This document shows, piece after piece, positions 22,250 through 31,654 of a DNA stretch of 64,000 nucleotides (its first letter is position 1; each line of letters opens with the position of its first letter). The notes beneath the pieces were generated by a model. That model saw only the letters and a program-made list of their open reading frames with translations, made no database searches and had not been told where the DNA came from. Origin of the DNA: Prorocentrum cordatum (Eukaryota; Sar; Dinophyceae; Prorocentrales; Prorocentraceae); contig CAUYUJ010012780.1 in NCBI GenBank assembly GCA_963575745.1, positions 898,002-962,001 of the forward strand, in the 5' to 3' direction. The position numbers and the translations under genes are program-made.

Positions 22250-23368
22250 TTTGAAAACCCGCCCCCGGTCAGCGGCTGGGCCTACTCCGACGGCTCGGGC
22301 AAGGGCCCGCCAGGGCTCAAGAATTTTGGTTGGGGTTGCGTTCTTCTGGACCAGGAGGGGGCTGTGGCTAGGGCCATGCATGGCTCCCTCCCTGGGTTCC
22401 GATGCCAGGCTGCCAGGCGTCTGTTCTCCGCACTGAGATGTATGGTCTGATGAAGACCCTAGAACGCGCCGCCCTTCCCCTCCGACTCGGTGTCGACAAC
22501 AGCACCGTCATCCGAGGTTTGAGGCATGGTCGCAAGCGGCGTTGTTCTCCCAAGCGGCCTCACGCCGACCTCTGGGACAGTGTCTGGTTTTTGCTCCAGG
22601 ACATTGTTCCAGGGGACGACGATTTTGCCTTTGTGAAAGTGCGTGCCCACGCCCGTGGGCCTCGGGACAACTCCCAGGAGGCGGAGCTCGATTTCCATGG
22701 AAACCAGTTAGCTGACGCTGAGGCCAAGGCGGGTGCCGATCTGCAGGCGATTCCCCATTGGAACAGCGCCACCTGGACCTCGCGGTCCGACGAAGTGCAG
22801 GGGGTGCTCAATCTGGTGGCGGGGGTGATTGTTCGGACGGGGGGCTTCGAGGATTCCACGGGGAGGCCCGCCGCAGGCTCCGTCGGGCCCCGTCAGCGCC
22901 GCCAAGGCCCACCAGCGGGGGAGAAAGCCCACACCCTGGTCTGGACTCGGAGGGCCTGGAGGTGCACGGTCTGCTGTAGATATGCCTTGTCCCCCAAGGC
23001 CAAGAGGGCCCTGTTGCGCAAGCCGTGTATGGGGAAGGCCCGGGTGGACCGTCGTTTCGTCGTGGAGCGGGGGGAGGGGGAGCACCGTATCCCACCAGCA
23101 CTGCGCGGTGAGGCCCTGGGCCATGATTTGCACCGCGCAGGCCACTTTACCTTCTGCGATCGGTGCGGTATCTTTTCGAGCGAGCGGGGATGTAAGTTGG
23201 TGCAGGTGTGTGTTGGTCGGCCCGCCCGCCAACGTGACCGCCGAGTATCGCCGCTCGCTTCTGCGCCGATGCAGACACTCTTATAACGCGAAGCTCTCCC
23301 TAGGAGAGGCGTGCCGCTCACCCTTACAGTGTGAGCGGGACGCCTCGTGGGGGAGAGGTCTGAACTGA
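22250..23368 (+). pseudogene. LINE RNase H domain and Cys/His C terminus
   Basis: All four acidic RNase H positions are present: WAYSDGSGKG (Asp at 22289-22291), RTEMYGLMKTLERA (Glu at 22435-22437), LGVDNSTVIRG (Asp at 22495-22497) and HGNQLADAEAKAG (Asp at 22714-22716). A frameshift between about 22395 and 22415 separates the first from the rest. It is followed by a second module with CTVCC, GHDLHRAGHF and CDRCGIFSS, as at the C terminus of other dinoflagellate LINEs. A second shift near 23190 moves to a frame ending YNAKLSLGEACRSPL ... RGLN, with its stop at 23366-23368. The domain would remove template RNA during cDNA synthesis. Confidence 0.82.
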
Positions 23369-23371
23369 AAG

Positions 23372-23416
23372 TGGACGGGCGAGTAGACGCACCTTCGCAG
23401 TGTGCCCGCCCGTCCA
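23372..23416 (+). other. 3' UTR hairpin of the LINE
   Basis: TGGACGGGCG (23372-23381) pairs perfectly with CGCCCGTCCA (23407-23416): a 10-bp GC-rich stem with a 25-nt loop that starts 4 nt after the last stop codon. LINE reverse transcriptases often recognise a 3' stem-loop, so this is a candidate template-recognition element. Confidence 0.7.
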
Positions 23417-23487
23417 GTTAATTTCCCCCGAAGGCTGACTAAGGCAAGGTTTGCCAGGTTGGTTCTAGCAGCAAAAAAAATCTCCTC

Positions 23488-24867
23488 ATCTGAAAAAGGT
23501 GCTGCTCAGACTCTTGGGCGCCCCCAGACTCTGGGGGTTTGGGGTTGCTCCGACTTTGTCTCTCGCTGTCCGACTGTGTCTCCTCGCTCCTACCCCCTGC
23601 CTCCTTCTCCTGGTCCTCCTCCCTATTTCTCTTCCTACTCCCTCTTCGCCTGCTTTTCCCAGTCCTTTTCTTCCTCTTCCTCCTGTTCCTCCTCCTCCTC
23701 CTCCTCAACCTCCTCCTCCTCCTCCTCCTCCTCCTGCTCCTCCCCCTCCCCCTCCTCTTCCTCCTCCTCTTCCTCCTCCTCCTCCTCCTCCTCCTCCTCC
23801 CCCTCCTCCTCCCCAAGAGGCCTCTAAGACGCCCAAGATGGCCTCCAAGACGGCCCTGAAGCGCCTCAAGAGGACCCCACATCGGTTCAAAGAGGCCCCC
23901 AAGATGGCTTCCGACGGCGTCAGACCCGTCAGACGGGCCAGGAACGCTTCAAGACGGCCAAGGAGAGGCCCCCAAGACGCCCCCACGGCCCCCAAGAGGC
24001 CTAAGGAGGCCCCCAAGAGGCTTCCAAGAGGCCCCCGGGAAGCCTCCAGGAGGCCCCACAAGAGTGCCCAAAGAGGCTCCCAAGAGGCCTCCTCCTCCTC
24101 CTCCTCCTCCTCTTCCTCCTCCCTCTCCTGATCCTCCCCCTCAGCCTCCCCCAAGTGTTCCCCGAAGAGTTTCCGGAGCGGCTGGGGGAATACATAATCA
24201 GATAGCTTGGCCAAGCTGGGGCCCAACGTTTGGCCACATAGGCGCTTCTCAAAAAGGCTGGGGGCGGCGGTGATTCGCCGTAGGCGTCTTGGATCCGCCG
24301 CCCCCTGTGCTTGCCACAGGGGTGGACGGCGTGCCAGACATTTTGCTGAGATTCTGATTTTCAAACCCTTCCCAGTGGCCTTCGGCCCAGACCGCCTGCC
24401 CTCGGAAGGACCAGAAGGTGTGGCCACATCGCCACTAAGACGGCCCAAATGGCCCAAGATGGCCACCAAGATGCCTCCAAGGCGGCTAGGATCGCTCCAA
24501 GAGAGCCCAAGACGGCCCCAATATGTTTCCAAGACGGCCCAAGATGCAACCGAGGCGTTCCAAGATGGCCCCAAGATGGCCCAGGACGGCCCCAAAGGCC
24601 CCCAAGAGGCTTTTAATGCAGTCCAAGAAGCCTCCAAGGGGACCTGCAGGAAGGCCCGAAGAGGCCAAGACAGCTGATTTCCCGTGGGCTCTTGATGGAT
24701 TTTAACGTTTTCGGCCTGCCGACGGCCCAGTGCCGCCGAAGAGACCCCCAAGATGGCCCCAAGAGCGCCCAAGAGGCCTCCAAGACGGCCCCACGACGGC
24801 CTCCAGACGGTCCAAAAGGCCCCCAAGGCGCCTCCAAGACGGCCCACGAGAACTCCAAGGCGCCCAC
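23488..24867 (+). repeat. Large inverted repeat, left arm (1380 bp)
   Basis: Reverse complement of 28764-29852 with high identity wherever I aligned them. Shared landmarks are ATCTGAAAAA at the outer edge, the CGCCCCCAGACTCTGGGGG palindrome, the CT-rich block, GTCTGGCACGCCGTCC and GGCGCCCAC at the inner edge. It contains minus-orientation phased arrays (23815-24110 and 24420-24865). It carries 277 bp (24001-24277) missing from the right arm. The outer edge begins 8 bases after the LINE A-run. Confidence 0.92.
24140..24292 (+). repeat. GATTCGCCGTAGGCGTCTT terminal module, copy 1
   Basis: About 140 bp shared with 33857-33993: CAAGTGTTCCCCGAAG, GATAGCTTGGC, GGCCACATAGGCG, then GGGGGCGGCGGTGATTCGCC and GTAGGCGTCTT. 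In both places it lies on the + side of a minus-orientation phased array, so it looks like one end of the array element. Confidence 0.8.
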
Positions 24868-24900
24868 TCGTCATCGTGGTTGTCGCCGTCATCGTCGTCG

Positions 24901-24940
<40 letters not shown>

Positions 24941-25234
24941 GGTCGTCAAACCTCTTCCAGTTTCCTAATCAAACCCCTCTCCCTCTCCCTCTCCCTTCCC
25001 CCTCCACCAACCCCCCCACCCCCCCTCCACCCCCCCTCCACCACCCACCTCAGCCCCCCCTCCACCTCCCCCTCCACTCCCCGTCCAACTCCCCCTCCAC
25101 CCCTTCGGATGTCCCTTGGAACCTTTTTGGGAGCACCCAGGGGGCTCCAGAGGGCCCCAAGAGGGCTCCAAGACGCGCCCCAGAGACCACTGAGAGGTCT
25201 CATCCAGACGCGCTGATCGATGACACCTACTAGC
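24868..25234. other. (CGT)n and C-rich spacer
   Basis: CGTCGTCGT at 24888-24950, a C-rich CCCCCTCCACC tract at 24980-25100, then a short minus-orientation array fragment. No gene. Confidence 0.7.
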
Positions 25235-25790
25235 GGTTTCTGAGGCCTCTCTTGGGCCCCTCTTGGGCCCGTTTGGGGGCCCTCTTAGGGCCTTCTTGGA
25301 GCCATCATGTGGGCCAACAAGGGGCCCAAGAGGGCTCCAAGAGGGCCCCAAGAGGGTTCAGGAGTTATGTACCAGCGGCCGCTGGGTTGGTACATAATTC
25401 CTGGGGCCCTCTTGGAGCCCTCTTGGGGCCCTCTTGGGGCCCTCTTAGGGCCAACCCGGGCCCCAAGAGGGCTCCAAGAGGGCCCTCAGAGGGCCCCAAG
25501 AGGGCCCCAAGAGTGATGTACCAGCGGCCGCTGGGTTGGTACATAATTCCTGGGGCCTTCTTGGGGCCCTCTTAGGGCCAACCAGGGGCCCAAGAGGGTT
25601 CCAAGAGGGCCCTCAGAGGGCCCCAAGAGGGCCCCAGGAATTATGTACCAGCGGCCGCTGGATTGGTACATAATTCCTGGGGCCTTCTTGGGGCCCTCCT
25701 AGGGCCAACCAGGGGCCCAAGAGGGCTCCAAGAGGGCACTCAGAGGGCCCCAACAGGGCCCTAGGAGTTATGTACCAGCCCAGTCTTAGG
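25235..25790. repeat. Nested hairpin array 1 (four cores with NotI-site centre)
   Basis: Each unit is a large hairpin: CCCAAGAGGG repeats on the left, a palindromic core, CCCTCTTGGG repeats on the right. The core is GGAATTATGTACC, CAGCGGCCGCTGG, then GGTACATAATTCC. Cores lie at about 25361-25402, 25511-25551 and 25636-25679; the fourth (25763-25790) is cut after its left half. Spacing is 120-150 bp. Confidence 0.92.
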
Positions 25791-25814
25791 GACCCCTTGG
25801 AGCCATCTTATGGG

Positions 25815-26750
25815 CCGATGTCCCACGGGGACCACCGGGTAACTCCGATGTCCCACGGGGGATACCGGGTAACTCCGATGTCCCACGGGCCGATGTCCCA
25901 CGGGGACCACCGGGTAACTCCGACGTCCCACGGGGGACACCGGGTAACTCCGATGTCCCACGGGCCGATGTCCCACGGGGACCACCGGGTAACTCCGATG
26001 TCCCACGGGGACACCGGGTAACTCCGATGTCCCACGGGGGGGCACCAGGTAACTCGTGCCCAGACCCCCCCTTGCAAGGTCGAGTTACCCGATGTCCCCC
26101 GGGGGACACCGGGTAACTCCGACGTCCCACGGGCCGATGTCCCACGGGGACCACCGGGTAACTCCGATGTCCCACGGGGGACACCGGGTAACTCCGATGT
26201 CCCACGGGCCGATGTCCCACGGGGACCACCGGGTAACTCCGATGTCCCACGGGGGACACCGGGTAACTCCGATGTCCCACGGGAGGCCACCGGGTAACCA
26301 TGCCCAGACCCCCCTTGCAATGTCGAGTTACCCGATGTCCCCCGGGGGACACCGGGTAACTCCGATGTCCCACGGGCCGATGTCCCACGGGGACCACCGG
26401 GTAACTCCGATGTCCCATGGGGGTCCACCGGTTTACTGAATAATGCCGAATGCGCCCCTTGCAAGGTCGACTTACTCGACGCCCCTCGGGGGACACCGGG
26501 TAAGTGGGGGGTGTGGAGCGCACCCCCCGCTTACCCGATGTCCCCCAGGGGACACCGGGTAACTCATGCCCGACTCCCCCCCGTGCAAAGTCGAGTTACC
26601 CGATGCCCCCCCCTCGCCACCAGGTAACCCGTGCCTAACACCCCCCCTGCAAGGTCGAGTTACCCGATGTCCCCTGGGGGACACCGGGTAAGTGGGGGGT
26701 GTGGAGCGCACCCCCCAGTTACCCGATGCTCCCAAGGGGGGGCGCCAAAT
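25815..26750. repeat. Palindromic CCCGGTGTCCC/GATGTCCCACGGG minisatellite
   Basis: About 30 tandem units of 20-33 bp (GATGTCCCACGGGGACCACC, GGGTAACTCC). Near-perfect 34-bp palindromes built on GTTACCCGATGTCCCCC and its complement lie at 26084-26117, 26327-26360, 26529-26562 and 26659-26692. A second hairpin, GGTAAGTGGGGGGTG with CACCCCCCGCTTACC, spans about 26499-26535 and partly recurs at 26687-26722. Confidence 0.9.
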
Positions 26751-26759
26751 AACTTATGC

Positions 26760-26910
26760 CCGTCGTCGTCGTCGTCGTCGTTGTCGCCGGTCGTCGGTCG
26801 CGGGCCGGAAAAATTTGAGGCTTCGGATCCGTTTCGGGGCCCCCCTGGGCCCCGAGGGCTCCAAACCCCTGGGGAAAAGCAGCAGCAAAACTTACCACTC
26901 CAGGTCGAGG

Positions 26911-26941
<31 letters not shown>

Positions 26942-27130
26942 TGCGGGTCGAGAGCTCCAGGATGGGGCCGAAAGCTCCGGGTTGGGGTCGGGAGCTCCTG
27001 GACGGGGTCGAGAGCTCTGGGGTCGAAACAGGGGCCAGGAAATTTGGTCCAAGTATCGCTGCCTGGTCCTGCAGGGGCTGGGTAAGGGTGCGTTTACACC
27101 TCCTCGTCGTCGTCGTCGCCGAGGAGGAGG
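26760..27130. other. Short (CGT)n tracts flanking unique DNA
   Basis: CGTCGTCGT runs at 26761-26782, 26908-26941 and 27102-27118 flank sequence without recognisable coding content. GAGAGCTC-type words (GGGGCCGAAAGCTC, GGGGTCGGGAGCTC, GGGGTCGAGAGCTC) form a 23-bp tandem at 26945-27025. Confidence 0.5.
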
Positions 27131-27665
27131 AGGAGGGCCCCAGGAGTTCTGTACCACCGGCCGCTGGGTTGGTACATAATTCCTGGGGCCTTCTTGGAGC
27201 CCTCTTGGCGCCCTCTTGGCGCCCTCTTGGGGCCCTTTTGGGGCCCTCTTGGGGCCCTCGTGGGGCCCTCTTGGGGCCCTACAGGGCCAACCAGGGGTCC
27301 GAGAGGGCTCCGAGAGGGCCCTCAGAGGGTCCCAAGAGGGTTCAGGAGTTATGTACCAGCGGCCGCTGGATTAATACATAATTCCTGGGACCTTCTTGGG
27401 GCCCTCTTGGCGCCCTCTTGGGGCCCTCTTGAGGCCCTTTTGGGGCCCTCTTGGGGCCCTCTTAGGGCCCTATTGGAGCCCTCTCATGGGCCAACCAGGG
27501 GCCCAGGAGGGCTCCAAGAGGGCCCTCAGAGGGCCCCAAGAGGGCCCCAGGAGTTATGTACCAGCGGCCGCTGGGTTGTTGCGCAACTCCTGGGGCCCTC
27601 TTGGGGCCCTCTCGGAGCCCTCTTGGGGCTCTCTTGGGGCCCTCTTAGGGCCCTCTCGGGGCCAT
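27130..27665. repeat. Nested hairpin array 2 (three cores)
   Basis: Same unit as 25235-25790, with cores at about 27142-27185, 27342-27388 and 27550-27592, spaced about 200 bp. Core 2 has ATTAATACATAATT and core 3 has GTTGCGCAACTCC in place of the usual right half; both still begin ATGTACCAGCGGCCGCTGG. Confidence 0.9.
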
Positions 27666-27820
27666 CTTATGGACGGCGACGACAACGACAACGACGACGA
27701 CGATGACGACGACGACGACGACAACGACGACGACGACGACGACGACCACGACGATGGTGGTGACGACGACGACCACGACGACGACGATGACAACGACGAC
27801 CACGATGACGACGCGCCCGA
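27666..27820. repeat. (GAC)n microsatellite
   Basis: GACGACGAC with AAC and GAT interruptions; acidic poly-Asp frames are artefacts. Confidence 0.95.
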
Positions 27821-27889
27821 AATCAGCCGACAAAGCGACCTAGTAGTTAAACCGACAAGGTGTCCTTCTTTTGGCGCAGCGGCTCCGAG

Positions 27890-28410
27890 ACAGCCTGCAG
27901 GGCAGCCTCTTTTTGGCCGCATCGGCTCCGAGAAGCCTGCAGCTCGGCCCCCGGTGACATTTTTTCGGCCCGCCCTTTCAAGGCCCCACGGCCGGCTCTT
28001 GGGTCGAGGAAGAAGAGGAGCAAAACCAGGAGAATCAGGAGCAGGAGGACGAGGAGGTTGAGCAGGGGGACAAAGACGAAATGAGAGGCCTTAAGCGGCT
28101 TCGAAAACCCTGCAGCTCAGCGCGGTCCGGTCTCGGAGCCGCTTCTGGCCTATCATTCCGTCCTTGACCCCTTGCTCAAACTCCTCGTCCTCCTGCTGCT
28201 CCTGCTCCTCTGGTTCGTGTTGATCACCTCCTCGTCCTCCTGCCCCTCCTCCTCCTCGACCCAAAAGCTGGCCGTGGGGCTTTGAGATGGCGGCCCCACA
28301 AAACATCACCGGGCCTCGGGGTGATATGTTTTTCCTGGGGGGGGGCAAGGGCGTCCGCAGACGAGCCCGCGCTGAGCTGCAGGCTTCTCGGAGCCGCTTC
28401 GGGCCTCTGA
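27890..28410. repeat. Inner inverted repeat inside the large palindrome
   Basis: 27925-28070 (GCTCCGAGAAGCCTGCAGCT, CCGGTGACATTTT, CCCACGGCCGGCTCTTGGGT, CGAGGA repeats) is the reverse complement, with drift, of 28190-28400 (AGCTGCAGGCTTCTCGGAGC, ATCACCGGGC, CCCAAAAGCTGGCCGTGGGG). A partial direct copy of the right side lies at 28105-28165. This is a palindrome nested near the middle of the larger one. Confidence 0.8.
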
Positions 28411-28444
28411 TTCCGTCCTTTCCTCTTGCTCTTCCTCTTGGACT

Positions 28445-28763
28445 GTTTCCTCGCCCTTTGGGGCCCTTTTGGGGCCATCTTGAAGTCAGCTTGGGCCGTC
28501 TTGGGACCATCTTGTGGACATCTTGGGCCGTCGGACAGCCGAAAAAGAAAACGCGCCCAAATTATTCAACAATTGAAGGGAATAAATACAACCATTTGGG
28601 CATTTCGGGCTCTCCTGAAGGTCCTCTTGAAGACTTCCTAGACTGTCTAGCAGGCCCCTTGGATCCCCTTGGGGCCCTCTGTGGCTGTCTTGGGACATCC
28701 TGGGGCTATGTCGAATCGTATCGTTGCCATCTTGGACGTTTTGGAGCCGTCTTGAAGGCCATC
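28445..28763 (+). repeat. Phased array with box M1, inner flank of right arm
   Basis: Plus-orientation CTTGG units. Box M1 is at about 28527-28600 (GTCGGACAGCCGAAAAAG, then an A/T-rich stretch). It lies immediately inside the right arm of the large inverted repeat and is absent from the matching side of the left arm. Confidence 0.75.
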
Positions 28764-29852
28764 GTGGGCGCCTTGGAATTCTCGTGGGCCGTCTTGGAGG
28801 CGCCTTGGGGGCCTCTTGGACCGTCTGGAGGCCGTCATGGGGCCGTCTTGGAGGCCTCTTGGGCGCTCTTGGGGCCATCTTGGGGGTCTCTTCGGCGGCA
28901 TTGGGCCGTCGGCAGGCCGAAAACGTCAAAATCCATCAAGAGCCCACGGGAAATCAGCTGTCTTGGCCTCTTCGGGCCTTCCTGCAGATCCCTTTGGAGG
29001 CTTCTTGGACTGCATTAAAAGCCTCTTGGGGGCCTTTGGGGCCGTCCTGGGCCATCTTGGGGCCATCTTGGACGCCTCGGGTGCATCTTGGGCCGTCTTG
29101 GAGACATATTGGAGCCGTCTTGGGCTCTCTTGGAGCGATCCTAGCCGCCTTGGAGGCATCTTGGTGACCATATTGGGCCGTTTGGGCCGTCTTGGTGGCG
29201 ATGTGGGCCACACCTTCTGGTCCTTCCGAGGGGCAGGCGGTCTGGGCCGAAGGCCACTGGGAAGGGTTTGAAAATCAGAATCTCAGCAAAATGTCTGGCA
29301 CGCCGTCCAACCCTGTGGCAAGCACAGGGGGCGGCGGATCCAAGACGCCTACGGGCCTCTTGGGGGCCGTGGGGGCGTCTTGGGGGCCTCTCCTTGGCAG
29401 TCTTAAATCGTTCCTAGCCCGTCTGACGGGTCTGACGCCGTCGGAAGCCGTCTTGGGGGCCTCTCTGAACCGATGTGGGGTCCTCTTGAGGCGCTTCAGG
29501 GCCGTCTTGGAGGCCATCTTGGGCGTCTTAGAGGCCTCTTGGGGCCGTCTTTGGGGCCTCCTGGGCCGTCATGGGGCCATCTTGAAAGCCTCCTGGGCGC
29601 ACTGGGGGCGAGGAGGAGGAGGAGGAGGAGGAGGTTGAGGAGGAGGAGGAGGAAAAGGAGGAATAGGAAGAAAAGGACTGGGAAAAGCAGGCGAAGAGGG
29701 AGTAGGAAGAGAAACAGGGAGGAGGACCAGGAGAAGGAGGCAGGGGGTATGAGCGAGGAGACACAGTCGGACAACGAGAGACAAAGTCGGAGCAACCCCC
29801 AACCCCCAGAGTCTGGGGGCGCCCCAGAGTCTGAACAGCACTTTTTTCAGAT
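28764..29852 (-). repeat. Large inverted repeat, right arm (1089 bp)
   Basis: Reverse complement of 23488-24867, lacking the 277 bp at 24001-24277. It contains plus-orientation arrays, box M1 at about 28905-28980 (GTCGGCAGGCCGAAAACGTC), and a third box with CGTCTGACGGGTCTGACGCC GTCGGAAGC at about 29419-29453. Reading the arms outward, both end in CT-rich or AG-rich tracts and ATCTG. Confidence 0.92.
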
Positions 29853-31577
29853 CTCCTCCTCCTCCTCAGCAGAAGGATGCGGGGGGGGGGTAACACATGT
29901 TTCACCAAGAGCTTATTAAAAACAACAATATCGTGCGGAAAGAGCCCGCGCGCGGCGGTATGCGGACTGGTGCTCTCTGGAGGTGGGGGCCCTCGTCCTG
30001 CTTTCCGCCGCCGCCTCATCCAGCTTCTCGTCGCCGGAGGCTGTCGGCGGAGAGAACACAGTCAACCTTGACAATAAGGGTGCGATGTAAAGACGCACGC
30101 TCCTGAGACCCCGAATCCCACTAAACCTTTCGGGCTGACGTGGACTCAGGCGCTTCATCTTCCAACTCCCCTCTTTCCCTCTTCCCTTTCGGGGAAGGAT
30201 TTGCTCCTCCCTCCAGTCTGCACTGGGGGTGGTTCGCGACTAGTTAGAGCGCCTGATGTAACCCGAGATGGCTCCAAGATGGCCCCTGAGAGCCATGGCT
30301 CAATCTAGCTGCCGACATGCCAAAAGAGGCGCTCCAAGACGGCTCCAGATGGCCACGGCGCCTCCCAAGGACGCCCCCGCTAGGCCAAAACCCTTCTGAC
30401 CCTCCTCGCCTTTTCGCTCCAGATGGGCTTCTGAGACTTCAGGATGATGGCCCAAGAGAGCCCAAAGAGGGGTCCAAAAGGCTTCCGGGAGCGCTCCGAG
30501 AGCGCCCCAAACAGGTGCCCCATCGACCTCCTCGCAGAGACCAGGCACCCGGCGCACGGAAGGGCAGCATTTTCGTGCCCCTGCGCCTGCTTGCCCGGGG
30601 CTCTGACGGCAGACTCCAGCTCCTGCACCCGCAGACCGAGAACCTGCGCGTCGGTGGGTTCGGCACGGTGTGCGAGAGGATGAGACGCACGAGAGAAAGA
30701 GAGAGAGAGAGAGGCAAGAGAGGCGAGACACAAGGAACAAAGAGGGGCTGCGTCCATGCACGATCCGTCGTCGTCGAAGCCTTGCTTGCCGCAGGAGAGG
30801 CCGAAAAACGAGCAGCGGAGGAACGAGGCCGGAGGGCGCGGCGTACCACATACGGGGGCCCTCCCAGGACGGAGCAGCGCCTGTGTCAGATGCCTGCCTG
30901 CATGGAGCGTGATCAGTGATGACCGACTTTTCCTCCTCCTCCTCCTCCTCCTCCTCCTCCTCCTCCTCCACCTCCCCATAAGGCTCCAACTGCCCCGACC
31001 CCGCGCCCCCTGCCACTTCTTTCACTGGTCTCCGTGAGAGGAGCGTGGACGGCTGGTCCTACGACAAAAGAACACCCTCCAAGAACATGACGCCTTCCGC
31101 CTGCCAAACTGCAGCCATTTCGAGGGTGCCCTCCCCCAGAATGCACAAGAACATTCAACAACCACGAAAAACATCAAGGTGCCCTCCCCGAACCGACCTC
31201 GATCTTATACCTCGGTCCGACCGTAAGGCTCCCCCTGCCCCGACTCCCCTCTCTCCCCTTCCACCTCTCTTCACTGGGGAGGGGAGCGTATACACCATCA
31301 CAAGCTCATTCCGGGCCACGTCTTGGGTGTGCACGGCCCTCGTGGCCTCCCTGGGAACTGGTATGCATCCAGAAACTTCGACTGAAACCATATCATGTAC
31401 TTTCACTCTCCCAGCTCGTCCCAAGCCTCGATCTCCTGAACATCACACGTGGGTGCGAGCGCGACGGGTGGCGATGGGGGATAGCAGAAATCCGCCGACG
31501 GGCGGAACCGTGCATTTCCTCTTGCACCTCCCCCCTCCGCTCTCGCATCCTCCTCCTGTTCATCACACTTTTTTTTG

Positions 31578-31608
<31 letters not shown>

Positions 31609-31650
31609 CACCACATCGGCCTTCCCCCATCACGGCCCAGCACCCGCACA
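29853..31650. other. Mostly unique DNA; weak coding remnants
   Basis: The minus frame around 30526-30663 (TDAQVLGLRVQELESAV) reads like a helical protein segment, but it is short and has no supporting context. (GAGA)n lies at 30694-30712, (CTC)n at 30930-30968 and (TC)n at 31576-31606. No domain recognised. Confidence 0.35.
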
Positions 31651-31654
31651 GCAC

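Larger units (their letters stand above)
16387..23480 (+). mobile_element. Degenerate full-length LINE-type non-LTR retrotransposon
   Basis: A 7.1-kb unit with all parts of an autonomous LINE in order: DinoSL at the 5' end, ORF1 with a cysteine-rich finger and coiled coil, APE-type endonuclease, reverse transcriptase, RNase H, a cysteine/histidine C-terminal domain, a short 3' UTR with a strong hairpin, and A8 at 23473-23480. CTC-rich DNA flanks both ends and CTCCTCA may be the target-site duplication. Several frameshifts, an in-frame stop in ORF1, YVDD changed to YVGG in the polymerase and an altered endonuclease histidine show that this copy is dead. The leader at its 5' end implies that the copied RNA had been trans-spliced before reverse transcription. 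Confidence 0.9.

Noticed and set aside
30270-30310. AGCCATGGCTCAA, SL-like
   Set aside because: The match is short, the TTTT core is missing and no gene follows.
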